From MVRV01 sp964469905 (GTDB lineage: Bacteria; Desulfobacterota; Syntrophia; Syntrophales; Smithellaceae), in the NCBI GenBank assembly GCA_964469905.1, contig CAYXZW010000011.1:1-64000 (forward strand): a DNA stretch of 64,000 nt, read 5' to 3'. Positions 25,381 through 34,855 of this stretch are shown piece after piece. Both the position numbers and the translations under genes were made by a program. The notes beneath the pieces are model-generated. The model did no database searches and was not told where the DNA came from. It saw only the letters and a program-made list of their open reading frames with translations. Within the stretch, counting starts at the first letter, position 1; the number at the start of each line of letters is the position of its first letter.

Positions 25381-27744
25381 TCACTCCCTTGTTTTTAGTA
25401 CTTCCACCAGATCAAGATGGTCTAGTTTATGGCGCACGATCAGCCCTGATACCGAAGCTGCGCTAAGAACTACTGCCGCCGCCAGGGCAAAAGTCTTCAT
25501 TTCAATAATCAGCGGCACCCGGAAAAGATCGGATGCCAGCGCCTGTGCAATATAGGCACAGAGCCAATAACCGATAAAGAAGCCCAGCGGAATGGCGGCA
25601 AGGACAATTATCGCCAATTCCCCCAGGAGGATATAGGAAATTTCACCCCTTGTATAGCCCAGCACCCTTAAGCTCCCGAGCTCCCGGCTGCGTTCGGACA
25701 AAGCAATCCGCGCGTTATTATAGACTACACCGATGGCAATAGAGCAGGCCATCAGCGTGGCAATAAAAGTAAAGAAAAGCATGCCTTTGGCCTGGACTTC
25801 ATAAAAATTGCGAATTTCGTTTCTTCTCACGATAGTTCCGGAAACGCGGGGCATGTCCACAAATTTTCGGTAAAGTTCATCCTGATAAAGGCTATCCGCA
25901 GTCAGGTAGGCTCCCGAGATGGCGTTGCCCTCCTTCATCAGGCGATTAAGCGCCGAGATGTCCATATAGCCCATTACTCCCAGATATAGCTTGACCAGGG
26001 CAACCACCCTGACCTGGTGGATCGCCCTTGATCCTTCCAGAGTTTCGACAGTCAGAATGTCACCGGCTTTCACTCCCAGAATCTCGCCTAAATAATCGTT
26101 CAATATAATGCCGTCCGGCGGCAGGGTTACCGGAATTAAATTCGCGTCCAATAGAGGATGCAGGCGGCTATCCGGTTCTATCCCGTTGATTACCGTCTTA
26201 TAGCTGCGGCGGCCCAATTTAAATTTTACCGGCACTGTCCGAAAGGTTTCAGCATACTTTATACCTTCGAGACCTTTGAGCTCATATATTGCTTTATAGG
26301 AAGTTTGATCGGTAAAAGCAACCGCCATGTCTTCCTTCTGGGAAAGAACAAACTGGACATTCACCATGTAATCAACGGAATCCTTGAAAAATCCACTGGA
26401 GATCATCGTAGCGCAGGCCACGGCAATTCCCAGAATAGAAAGAAATGTTCTGACAGGTTTGCGTTCAATATTACGCACGATAATACGTGATGGCTGCGTC
26501 AATAATCGGCCAATTCCCGTTTTTTCAATCAGTGTAACTTTAAATTTTGCCGGAGGTTCGGGACGCATGGCCTCGGCGGGAGGTTGTTTGGCGGCCTGCC
26601 AGAGAGAGTGCAATGTGCCGACTAACGCGGAAGCTATGCTGATTATTATCGCCGCAAAGATAACCCAGGGTTTCAATATAAAGGCAAGAGCAGGAAAGCG
26701 ATACACTTCCATGTAAATGCCACCCAATATTTTGGAAAGCCAGACGCCTGCTCCCAGGCCTGTCAGCAGACCGGCTGCTATGATCATTACAACCAGCTTT
26801 GCATAATGGATGCCGATAGAGAAATTATCATACCCGAATGCTTTCAGGGCGGCAATCTGTTCGCGCTGCGTATTTATCGTTCTGCTCATTACAACATTTA
26901 ATAAAAAGGCGGCAACAAAGATGAAGATTGTGGGGAATATTTTGGACATATTCCGGAGCATATTAAATTCCTCATTGAGCAGCCGATGCGATATTTGATC
27001 ATGGCGGGCATAAGTGCCGAAACCGCCGTATCTATCCACAATATTATCCAGTCTGCGCAGGACATCATTCAAGCTGGCGCCGGGATAAAGAGTCAGAGCA
27101 ACATTATTAAAAGCCCCTTCCATATTATAAGCTCGGCTTATTGCCTTGCGGCTCATCCAGAGAATGCCATAGCGCTTAAAATCGGGGCTCATCGCAAATG
27201 GCCGCATGACTAAAACAAATTCCGGAGAGAGAGCAATGCCGGTAATTGTGAGTTTTTTCCATTTTCCGTTAATGATGGCGGCAAACTGATCGCCGAGATT
27301 GAAGCCATGAGCATGGGCAAATGTTTCGTTGATGACTACTTCGTTGTCTTTGGTCGGATCGGCCAGCCGGCCTTTGCGGATGTAAAGGCGATTCAGCAGG
27401 GGCTGACCGTCGTCGGGAATGGAGATTATGTGGCCGGTAACCGGCTCGGGAAAACCGGGAATATCCAGTTTGACATAAGCGGAAACGCGGGTTTCGACCT
27501 GATTGACACCGGGTACTTCTTTAATCTTTTCTTTCAGGCTTTCCGGCGCCCGTTTTAAATTTACAAAGACATCGGCAAAATTGTGCTCGAGATAAAAACT
27601 GCTGCGGGTGCGATCCAGAGAATGCATGGTAGCAATGAACATGATAAAGGTTGCCACACCGCTGATAATCACCAGTGTGATGGCGAAGACCTGCCCTTTC
27701 ATATGCCACAGATCCCGCCAGACTTTTTTATCGAGAGACTTCAT
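25381..27744 (-). CDS. ABC exporter permease with two FtsX domains
   Basis: 787 residues. Two FtsX-type halves: a TM helix at about 17-40, a periplasmic domain to about 275, then three TM helices (about 278-380). A second set starts at about 425 with a periplasmic loop to about 655 and three C-terminal TM helices. The ends of both halves show the MSRTINTQREQIAALKAFGY and ALSERSRELGSLRVLGYTRGE cytoplasmic coupling sequences. This is the macrolide-exporter/lipoprotein-type ABC family. It is 50 bp downstream of the ATPase and 9 bp upstream of the fusion protein. Substrate unknown. Confidence 0.88.
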   Translation of the reverse strand: MKSLDKKVWRDLWHMKGQVFAITLVIISGVATFIMFIATMHSLDRTRSSFYLEHNFADVFVNLKRAPESLKEKIKEVPGVNQVETRVSAYVKLDIPGFPEPVTGHIISIPDDGQPLLNRLYIRKGRLADPTKDNEVVINETFAHAHGFNLGDQFAAIINGKWKKLTITGIALSPEFVLVMRPFAMSPDFKRYGILWMSRKAISRAYNMEGAFNNVALTLYPGASLNDVLRRLDNIVDRYGGFGTYARHDQISHRLLNEEFNMLRNMSKIFPTIFIFVAAFLLNVVMSRTINTQREQIAALKAFGYDNFSIGIHYAKLVVMIIAAGLLTGLGAGVWLSKILGGIYMEVYRFPALAFILKPWVIFAAIIISIASALVGTLHSLWQAAKQPPAEAMRPEPPAKFKVTLIEKTGIGRLLTQPSRIIVRNIERKPVRTFLSILGIAVACATMISSGFFKDSVDYMVNVQFVLSQKEDMAVAFTDQTSYKAIYELKGLEGIKYAETFRTVPVKFKLGRRSYKTVINGIEPDSRLHPLLDANLIPVTLPPDGIILNDYLGEILGVKAGDILTVETLEGSRAIHQVRVVALVKLYLGVMGYMDISALNRLMKEGNAISGAYLTADSLYQDELYRKFVDMPRVSGTIVRRNEIRNFYEVQAKGMLFFTFIATLMACSIAIGVVYNNARIALSERSRELGSLRVLGYTRGEISYILLGELAIIVLAAIPLGFFIGYWLCAYIAQALASDLFRVPLIIEMKTFALAAAVVLSAASVSGLIVRHKLDHLDLVEVLKTRE

Positions 27745-27794
27745 TGTTTTGCCCTTCAGCTTTCAGTCTTCAGTCTAAACGCCTTCAGCCTTTT

Positions 27795-28532
27795 TCACCA
27801 CTGTATTTCACGCGGTGATTTGCGGGTCTTGTTTGTTATCACTTCGGCAATTCTGCCGTTACTGAGATGAATGATACGATCAGCCATGCCGGCAATGTCC
27901 ACATTATGGGTGATAATCGCTGTTGCCGTACCCAATTCACGATTGACCCTCTCCAGAGCTTCCAGCACCACAATTCCTGTTTGGGAATCGAGTGCGCCCG
28001 TGGGTTCGTCGCACAGCAGGACCTCCGGGTTTTTGGAAATGGCGCGGGCGATGGCTACGCGCTGCTGCTCGCCGCCTGATAACTGGGCAGGGAAATGATC
28101 AAGCCTCTCGGTCAAACCGACCAAAGCTAATGCATCTTCCGGCACCATCGGATTCCTGGCAATTTCCGTCACCACTGCAACATTTTCCCGGGCGGTCAGA
28201 CTGGGAATCAGGTTGTAAAACTGAAAGACAAATCCGACATGGAAACGCCGGTATTCGGTCAGTTCCGGCTCGCTGGCATTGGTTAATTCTTTTCCCCGGT
28301 AGGAGACAAAGCCGCTTGTTGCCGTGTCGAGGCCGCCGAGAATATTCAATAAGGTGGATTTGCCGCTACCCGAAGGTCCGAGAAGCACGATCAATTCGCC
28401 GCAAAACAGTTCCAGATTGGCGCCGCGCAAAGCGTGTACTTCCACTTCGCCCATTTGATAAATTTTTGCCAGATCCCGAACCTGAAAAACAATATCATCA
28501 TGATTGTTGGCTTTTTTGTCCTGATCGCTCAT
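27795..28532 (-). CDS. ABC exporter ATP-binding protein (MacB/LolD-type)
   Basis: 245 residues. Walker A is GPSGSGKST at about 52-60, the Q-loop FVFQFYNLIPSLT, signature LSGGEQQRVAIARAI, Walker B VLLCDEPTGALDS and H-loop TAIITHNVD. This is the MacB/LolD/FtsE branch. Its start overlaps the TetR stop by 4 bp (ATGA), so regulator and transporter are one transcript. Confidence 0.93.
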   Translation of the reverse strand: MSDQDKKANNHDDIVFQVRDLAKIYQMGEVEVHALRGANLELFCGELIVLLGPSGSGKSTLLNILGGLDTATSGFVSYRGKELTNASEPELTEYRRFHVGFVFQFYNLIPSLTARENVAVVTEIARNPMVPEDALALVGLTERLDHFPAQLSGGEQQRVAIARAISKNPEVLLCDEPTGALDSQTGIVVLEALERVNRELGTATAIITHNVDIAGMADRIIHLSNGRIAEVITNKTRKSPREIQW

Positions 28533-29140
28533 AACTTTCTTGCTCCCTGTCTGAGGAAAAAATTAATAAATTCTCTGGTAATACGTGGAAGATCGAAGTT
28601 TTTCTTATCCATCATATAGTGGGCAATAACTCCGTCAAATGATGCTATCAGGTAGGTGGCCAGGGCAACGGAATCAGTGTCTGTCTCGAAGAAACCCTGA
28701 TTTTTGCCTGCTTCAATCATCTTTGTCACCAGATTTTTTAAATCGCTATGCAGATGATTAATCACACTCATGAAATCATCATTGGAATTGCCCCGTAAGT
28801 TCATGAGCCACAATTCCGTATAGACGACAAAAAGGTTTTCCACATCTTCTGTCACACGCAGAGCTTCCTCGATCAGGGCGGCTATTTTTTCCAGAGGTTC
28901 GTCTATGCGCAGCAGGGCTGAACCAAAAGACTTTTCCGTCTCGCAGAAAAGTTCCTCGGAAACCACTAATAGAATTTCTTCTTTGGTTTTAAAGTAATGA
29001 TAAATGGTTCCCTTGCCCAGGCCGGCGGCATCGGCAATATCCTGGATGGTTGTCGCCTGAAAACCTTTCCTGGCCAGAAGGGCAATTGCCTTTTGCGCTA
29101 TTTCTGAGCGTTTTTCCCCCCGGTTGACTATCTTTGGCAT
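28529..29140 (-). CDS. TetR-family repressor of the efflux operon
   Basis: 203 residues from the ATG at 29138-29140, with AGAGAGG just upstream. A start at 29188 would place the operator dyad inside the coding region and lacks a ribosome site. The N-terminal HTH is clear: KAIALLARKGFQATTIQDIA, then GLGKGTIYHYFKTKEEIL. The C-terminal helical domain is the ligand pocket. It is the first gene of the operon, with the transporter genes downstream, and a perfect palindrome lies 23 bp before its start. Autoregulation together with the pump, released by a pump substrate, is the likely logic. Confidence 0.9.
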   Translation of the reverse strand: MPKIVNRGEKRSEIAQKAIALLARKGFQATTIQDIADAAGLGKGTIYHYFKTKEEILLVVSEELFCETEKSFGSALLRIDEPLEKIAALIEEALRVTEDVENLFVVYTELWLMNLRGNSNDDFMSVINHLHSDLKNLVTKMIEAGKNQGFFETDTDSVALATYLIASFDGVIAHYMMDKKNFDLPRITREFINFFLRQGARKL

Positions 29141-29162
29141 AACCTCTCTTTGTTTGGCGGTT

Positions 29163-29186
29163 GTTTTCGACTGTTCGGTCGAAAAC
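29163..29186. promoter_or_regulatory. Perfect palindromic operator upstream of the TetR gene
   Basis: GTTTTCGAC (29163-29171) and GTCGAAAAC (29178-29186) form a perfect 9-bp inverted repeat around a 6-base centre. This is the size and symmetry of a TetR-dimer operator, directly upstream of the regulator start. Confidence 0.75.
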
Positions 29187-29407
29187 ATATCATCATTTTA
29201 GTGAAAAATTGTCAAATGATTGTTTATTATGGGGATGTATAAATTTTTATTGACTGACAGGTCTTTTAATTCAGTGTTGCGGTAACAAATCAATGAAAAA
29301 TGCTTTAGGGGGTGTGTTTCCCGTCAGGAGTGGGATCGCACAAAAATAGCTGAAAAAAATTACGGCAAAGTCTCCGCGTCAAACGGCTGGTGTCTCGCCG
29401 GAAAAAA

Positions 29408-31369
29408 TTAACAGTGCTCCAGAATGTCCCGGACTTTCTGGGCCAGAGAGTTCATCCGGAAGGGTTTTTGAATAAACCCCTGGCATCCTCTTTCGAGGAT
29501 TTGTGTGGCCTGACCTTCGATACTGTAACCGCTGGCCAGCAGAACCTTGACCGCCGGATTGATCTTTTTCAGGCGATCGAATGTGTCACCGCCGTTGATT
29601 CCCGGCAGGATCATGTCGAGAATGACCAGGTCGATCTTTCGATATTTTTCCATATAAACGGCGAGAGCCTCCTGCCCGCTTCCGGCAAGAAATACTCGGT
29701 AGCCCAGGCTCTCCAGCATTTCTTTGGACACCATGGCCACGACCTCCTCGTCATCGACAACGAGAATCGTTTCCGTTCCCCGCAGCGTGGCTGCAGAGGG
29801 CAATTTCTTGTCGGCCATCGGTGTCTTGCGGGATGCCGGCAGATAGATGATGAAGGTTGCTCCTTTTCCCGGTACGCTCTCAATAGTTATACATCCGCCA
29901 TGGTTATTAATTATCCCATAAGCAGACGCCAGACCCATACCAGACCCCCGACCCTTTCCCTTGGTCGTAAAGAAGGGATCGAATGCCTGTTGCTTTGTGG
30001 CCTCGTCCATACCTACCCCTGTGTCCTGAACGGAAAGCCTTACATAATCTCCCGGGGGAATCGAATAAATTTTCGCATTGCTCTCATCGAGAACAATATT
30101 AGTGCTTTCCAGGGATAAATCGCCACCTGTCGGCATAGCCTGCCCGGCGTTGACCAGCAGATTCAGCAGGACCTGCTCGATCTGTCCTCTGTCCACTTCC
30201 ACGCTCCAAAGGTCATCTTGCAATTGCCATTGAATACTGATCTCTTTTTTTGTCCGGCCGAACAGTTGAGTGACTTTGGTGACGAGTCTGTTCAGATTCG
30301 TCGGCAGCAGCTCATATTTGCCGCCGCGGGCAAAACCCAGCAGCTGTCGTGTAAGTTCGGTTCCGCTTTGTACCAACTTTTCAATTCCGCTAAGTTTCTC
30401 GTATCGGTCATCCGCAGAATCTGTCTTCAACATGGCCAGCGACGCATACCCCTGAATGCCCATAAGGATATTATTAAAATCATGAGCGATTCCTCCGGCC
30501 AATGTCCCGATGGCATCCATCTTCTGGGCTCGCAAAAGCTGTTCCTCAAGCTTCTTCTGATCGGAGACATCAATGAGGGACGCTACGCTTTGCATTGTTT
30601 CCTGTATCAGATCCACCCTGATCAGGATGTCTTTGATCTGACCGCTTTTGGTTAAGATCTGTGAAAAATATTGTTTGGGGGCTGCACCCGGCTGTTGTCT
30701 GCGGAGGTCATGATAGGCGATCATTCTGTCCCGATGTTTTTCTTCTATCAACTCCATCCACAGCATGCGATTTTCAAGTTCCTGCTTCGAGTATTCCGTC
30801 AATTTTTCAAATTCATCATTAACCAGAGAGATGCGTTTGTCCTCCTCCAGAATGACCATTGCGGTGCCGGTATTCTCGAAAATTCTCCGGTAGCGACTCT
30901 CGGATGCCCTTAATGCTTCCTCAGTCTGCCGGCGTTGAGTAATGTCATAAAGATAAATAACATAGGTTTTGCTGCCCTCGATGTTAATTGCGGACACCGA
31001 AACTTCCACCGGGCGCACCTGACCATCCGGCAGATTAACACTGGATTCATATCTTGCCGGCACAGATTCTTTACGTTCTCGCTGCTGATAATAATTCAGA
31101 AATCTTTCCTGTTCATCCGGATGAACGAATTTCGTTATTGGTTTACCGACGATATCGCTCGGTTTTTTTATGCCGAGCGTCTGCATGATTTTGGAATTGG
31201 CATACACAAAATTATCGTCGCAGACAGCAACGACACCGTCACTGGAATGTTCCAGTGCAATTCGGTAGAGTTCTTTTTTTTGTTTCTCTGTTTTAAGCAG
31301 TTCCTGGCTTGCGGCCAAGGCCTGGTGCAAATTATCCAGATCAGCCTCACCTGTGTTTATGCTCTCCAT
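29408..31369 (-). CDS. Soluble hybrid sensor histidine kinase (PAS-PAS-HisKA-HATPase-REC)
   Basis: 653 residues from the ATG at 31367-31369 (GGGGAGA at about 9 bases). A short coiled coil is followed by two PAS domains (about 45-160 and 165-285). The HisKA phospho-acceptor is GTLAGGIAHDFNNILMGIQG. The HATPase has N-box LLNLLVNAGQAM, G1 DTGVGMDEAT and G2 GSGMGLASAYGI. The C-terminal receiver reads TILVVDDEEVVA, VILDMILPGING and FIQKPF. There are no membrane segments, so it senses a cytoplasmic signal. No HPt or output regulator is adjacent. Same family as the two kinases at 54-62 kb. Confidence 0.9.
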   Translation of the reverse strand: MESINTGEADLDNLHQALAASQELLKTEKQKKELYRIALEHSSDGVVAVCDDNFVYANSKIMQTLGIKKPSDIVGKPITKFVHPDEQERFLNYYQQRERKESVPARYESSVNLPDGQVRPVEVSVSAINIEGSKTYVIYLYDITQRRQTEEALRASESRYRRIFENTGTAMVILEEDKRISLVNDEFEKLTEYSKQELENRMLWMELIEEKHRDRMIAYHDLRRQQPGAAPKQYFSQILTKSGQIKDILIRVDLIQETMQSVASLIDVSDQKKLEEQLLRAQKMDAIGTLAGGIAHDFNNILMGIQGYASLAMLKTDSADDRYEKLSGIEKLVQSGTELTRQLLGFARGGKYELLPTNLNRLVTKVTQLFGRTKKEISIQWQLQDDLWSVEVDRGQIEQVLLNLLVNAGQAMPTGGDLSLESTNIVLDESNAKIYSIPPGDYVRLSVQDTGVGMDEATKQQAFDPFFTTKGKGRGSGMGLASAYGIINNHGGCITIESVPGKGATFIIYLPASRKTPMADKKLPSAATLRGTETILVVDDEEVVAMVSKEMLESLGYRVFLAGSGQEALAVYMEKYRKIDLVILDMILPGINGGDTFDRLKKINPAVKVLLASGYSIEGQATQILERGCQGFIQKPFRMNSLAQKVRDILEHC

Positions 31370-31622
31370 GCAATCATGTCTCCCCGACGATAAAAAATAG
31401 CTGCGCCCTATAACACAAACAAAATAAATCTGCATGGTTTTTTTTGCAGGCAGAAAAGGTGATTAACGATAAGCCTTCATTCCGGGTATAAATATTAAGT
31501 AATGTGCTGCTATTTAGACCCAGAGTGAAGGCCGGCACAGGGAAGGATTATTTTGTGATTATCTCATAGCGATGAGATCATTAAAAAAACGATACCTGGG
31601 ATCGGCCGGGCTTGCTGGTTCT

Positions 31623-32747
31623 TTACGCCGGTTTGCGCTTATGATTGACCAGCTGAGCTTCGGCTTTTTGACCGATGGCCATAATGATCTCCTCACCGAG
31701 GATCGGTTTGACAGTCTCCACAACACCGCTGATGTTGACTATCTGGTCTTTGATGCTTTCCGTGATCGCCGCAAATTCCTCAGCACCGGCGGCGTTTTGC
31801 TGAACCACTTTATCCATTTCCGCCACGGCGCGGGTAATCTGGTCGATCCCCTGGGCCTGTTCATGAGAAGCCGTGGCCACCTGTCCGATCAACTCCGTGA
31901 CGCTAAAAGCAATTCCTCTGTTTTTGGAAAGTTCATCATTGATTTCACCAAAGAGTGCCGAAGCCTGACGTGTTTTGCCTGTCGAATCGGCGATCAGGTC
32001 TTCCGTTGTCTTGGCGGCCTCGGCAGAACGCAGAGCCAAATTGCGGACTTCTTCCGCCACGACCGAGAATCCCGCTCCGGCTTCGCCCGCCCGGGCAGCT
32101 TCCACCGCCGCGTTCAGCGCCAAAAGATTTGTTTGAAACGCGATTTCATTGATAGTTTTGATGATTTTGGCTGTTTCTTCACCGGCCCGGACGCTGGCCA
32201 GGACAACATCGTGCATTTGCTTCATTTTTTCCGCTACCAGCTCAAAGCTTTCTCGCGCGTCTTTGGACATCAGGGCATTGGCCTTGCCGGCATTTTCCGC
32301 ATTCCGAGCGGTCATAGAGGACATTTGTTCCAGAGATGCCGACGTTTCTTCGATGGCCGCGGCTTGTTCTCTGGCCCCCTCCGCCATCCCGGTGCTCGTG
32401 GATATCATTTGTTCCGTTCCGTTGAGTACTTCATTTACTCCCATCCAGAGTCTGTGGAACGCAGATAAAATCGGGATCGCTTTCTTTCGGGCAATGTAAA
32501 TAAAAAAAGACAACAGAATTGTGCTGGTCAGGATCACCCCGACCACAGCCACTAATAGCGATCGGGCTGCGTCCAGCTGACCGAGGACATAAAACATCAG
32601 TGCCGTCAATAAGATGATCGGGATGGTTACCGCATACATCTTTGTCGGCCGATGTTTGCCGTAGATGATCCGTAAACCACTCAGGGTGATTATCATGGTG
32701 CCGATCATAATTCCAAACATACCCAACACATCAACAATATAATTCAT
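31623..32747 (-). CDS. Methyl-accepting chemotaxis-type protein without a periplasmic sensor
   Basis: 374 residues. Three TM helices at about 5-27, 35-57 and 63-85 are linked by very short loops. A cytoplasmic MCP signalling domain follows with the conserved hairpin EIAFQTNLLALNAAVEAARA, then GEAGAGFSVVAEEVRNLA. No HAMP or extracytoplasmic ligand domain is seen, so any signal would be sensed in the membrane or cytoplasm. GGGAG lies a few bases before the ATG. It is a single gene, with no che genes beside it. Confidence 0.85.
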   Translation of the reverse strand: MNYIVDVLGMFGIMIGTMIITLSGLRIIYGKHRPTKMYAVTIPIILLTALMFYVLGQLDAARSLLVAVVGVILTSTILLSFFIYIARKKAIPILSAFHRLWMGVNEVLNGTEQMISTSTGMAEGAREQAAAIEETSASLEQMSSMTARNAENAGKANALMSKDARESFELVAEKMKQMHDVVLASVRAGEETAKIIKTINEIAFQTNLLALNAAVEAARAGEAGAGFSVVAEEVRNLALRSAEAAKTTEDLIADSTGKTRQASALFGEINDELSKNRGIAFSVTELIGQVATASHEQAQGIDQITRAVAEMDKVVQQNAAGAEEFAAITESIKDQIVNISGVVETVKPILGEEIIMAIGQKAEAQLVNHKRKPA

Positions 32748-32948
32748 ATTATTCTCCCAAATCAGCTATGATTTTATAAGACATTGTTTCGGACAGCGGG
32801 AATATAGGAAAGTTCTGTTTGTATGTCAATTAGTTTCCCGTCGGGCGATATGGGTACCGCTATGATGGTCGAGAAGAGTTGGTTTCCGGTGAACTTTTCC
32901 CTTGACCCAACGAGATGGGAAGCATTTTCTCTTTGCGGCCGCACTGAT

Positions 32949-33518
32949 CTATATTGTAACTACAAACCGCCACGGCGCATCGCGGTGTTCCTTTTTTGCA
33001 TAATCAATACCTATTCTGGGTGTGGACGTAATCAGTTTTGCCGGAATCGTTTTATAATCCTCCACCCACAATTCCCGGCCGCAGGTTAAATCCCAGCCAT
33101 TTAAGAATTTATCAATTCCGAAAGCCTGACAGAGCTTGGCCGGGCCGTTGGTCAGTTCTGCTCCTTTTTTCTTTCGGCGGGTTTCCATCTCGGCAGTGCC
33201 TTCAAGAGGTAAAACCGCCCGAATCAGCACAGCAGAAGGATTGCCTTCTTTTTCCGTGACGAGATTAAGCAGATAATACAGACCGTAGGTAAAATAAACA
33301 TAAGCATGTCCGGGAGAGCCAAACATGACCGTATTACGCGGTGTTCTGCCACGGTGCGCATGACAGGCACTGTCGGTCAGGCCGCAGTAGGCTTCCGTCT
33401 CCACGATCATTCCGCTTATTTCGACACCATTGAACAGACGTACCAATTTGGACCCTAAAAGAGAGCGGGCGACTAGCAGTGTATCGCGATTATAAAATTT
33501 TCTGGGCAATATAGGCAT
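32949..33518 (-). CDS. DNA-3-methyladenine glycosylase (AAG/MPG family)
   Basis: 189 residues, the family's normal length. Removes alkylated purines from DNA. Landmarks: ARSLLGSKLVR at about 18-28, GMIVETEAYCG with the catalytic Glu, DSACHAHRGRTPRNTVMFG, GHAYVYFTYGLYYLLNLVT and LTNGPAKLCQAFGID. It is a single gene downstream of asd on the same strand. Confidence 0.93.
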   Translation of the reverse strand: MPILPRKFYNRDTLLVARSLLGSKLVRLFNGVEISGMIVETEAYCGLTDSACHAHRGRTPRNTVMFGSPGHAYVYFTYGLYYLLNLVTEKEGNPSAVLIRAVLPLEGTAEMETRRKKKGAELTNGPAKLCQAFGIDKFLNGWDLTCGRELWVEDYKTIPAKLITSTPRIGIDYAKKEHRDAPWRFVVTI

Positions 33519-33570
33519 TGTTAGTCGAACAGTTACATAAAAATAATCGGAAATTCAGGAATAAATGAGA

Positions 33571-33602
33571 GAAGCCGCGACTTGAAGAAAAGCCGCGGCT
33601 TC
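33571..33602 (-). terminator. Hairpin after asd
   Basis: GAAGCCGCG (33571-33579) pairs with CGCGGCTTC (33594-33602), a perfect 9-bp GC-rich stem 11 bp after the asd stop. The following T-tract is weak on the minus strand (TTCTCTCATTT side), so termination efficiency is uncertain. Confidence 0.6.
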
Positions 33603-33613
33603 ACGGGTGATGA

Positions 33614-34693
33614 TTAAACGAGTTTCAAATAGTTTTTCACCAGATATTCCGCTGTCTGCAGAGCACCTTTGGCCGCGCCCAGTTTGGTGTTATGGGCCAG
33701 ACACACGTATTTGATCCCGTTTTCAATGATCGGGTCTTTGCGTATCCGGCCGACAGTTACGGTCATTCCGCCGCCATTTTCCCGATCCATGCGCGGCTGC
33801 GGACGGAAAGGATCATCGGTTACGTCAATCAGGTGTTTCGGTGAACTGGGCAGATGCAGTTCGGCGAAATCCTTTCCGTAATTCACCATAACCTGCTTGA
33901 CCTCTTCCGGAGTGCAAGGCTTAACTGTTTGCACAAAAGCGCATACCATATGACCGTCGATTACCGGTACACGGGTACAGGTGGCGGTGATTCCGAATGG
34001 GGCGTTCTGAATATTTTCCCCGGTGAATTTCCCGAGAATTTTCTGCGGTTCAGTTTCCACTTTAGGTTCTTCTCCGGCGATGTAAGGAACAACGTTTTCC
34101 ATCATATCCATAGCAGACAGCCCCGGAGTTCTTCCGGCGCCGGACATTGCCTGCAGCGATGTCATGACCACCTGCTTTACGCCGAATGCATCCTGAATCG
34201 GTTTTAAAGAAACGACCAGTCCGGCAATAGTGCAGTTAGACTTGGGTGATATGAAGCCCTTCCAGCCGCGGTTCTTTTGCTGAACGGCCAGCAATGCAGC
34301 ATGATCCATGTTCACGCCGCCGACCAGAATCGGTGTGTCGGATTCATAGCGAAACGCTGAAGCCGTACTGATTACCGGAGTTGTCCGGGCATATTTCGGC
34401 TCTAATTCTTTGGCCGGTCCGGCATCCATAGTTGAGAAAATGATGTCCACCGAAGTAGGATCGAAGGCTGATGCATCTTCTACGGGCATATTGCCGATCT
34501 CTGCGGGCAGTTCTTCCGTACACCACCAGCGTGATGAACCGTTGGCGTCTTTCAGCGCGTCGCGATAATTTTTCCCGGCGGATCGCTCGGAAGCCGCAAG
34601 CTTCGTAATTTTAAACCAGGGATGACCGATTAAACTGACAATAGCCTGCTGGCCGACAATCCCTGTTGCGCCAATTATGGCAATTCTTAACAT
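33614..34693 (-). CDS. asd: Aspartate-semialdehyde dehydrogenase
   Basis: 359 residues. Reduces aspartyl phosphate to aspartate semialdehyde with NADPH, a shared step for lysine, threonine, methionine and diaminopimelate. The N-terminal NADP site is IAIIGATGIVGQQAI. SPKSNCTIAGLVVSLKP carries the catalytic Cys, QAMSGAGRTPG follows, and a substrate Arg/His region lies near PRMDRENGGGMTVTVGR. The sequence is of the archaeal/fungal-like subgroup rather than the E. coli type. GGAGG precedes the ATG. Confidence 0.92.
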   Translation of the reverse strand: MLRIAIIGATGIVGQQAIVSLIGHPWFKITKLAASERSAGKNYRDALKDANGSSRWWCTEELPAEIGNMPVEDASAFDPTSVDIIFSTMDAGPAKELEPKYARTTPVISTASAFRYESDTPILVGGVNMDHAALLAVQQKNRGWKGFISPKSNCTIAGLVVSLKPIQDAFGVKQVVMTSLQAMSGAGRTPGLSAMDMMENVVPYIAGEEPKVETEPQKILGKFTGENIQNAPFGITATCTRVPVIDGHMVCAFVQTVKPCTPEEVKQVMVNYGKDFAELHLPSSPKHLIDVTDDPFRPQPRMDRENGGGMTVTVGRIRKDPIIENGIKYVCLAHNTKLGAAKGALQTAEYLVKNYLKLV

Positions 34694-34855
34694 TGAACTA
34701 TTACCTCCATTAAATTTCCTTATTCTTTCTTTTCCCTATTATATTTAAGTAAGCCGTTGTTCAACAACAACTGTAACATTGTAATATCGTAACCGGCATA
34801 AGGAGCCGTAACGAAATACAGAAAATAAACAAGTCTTGCCACCCTTTAGCGGTGG

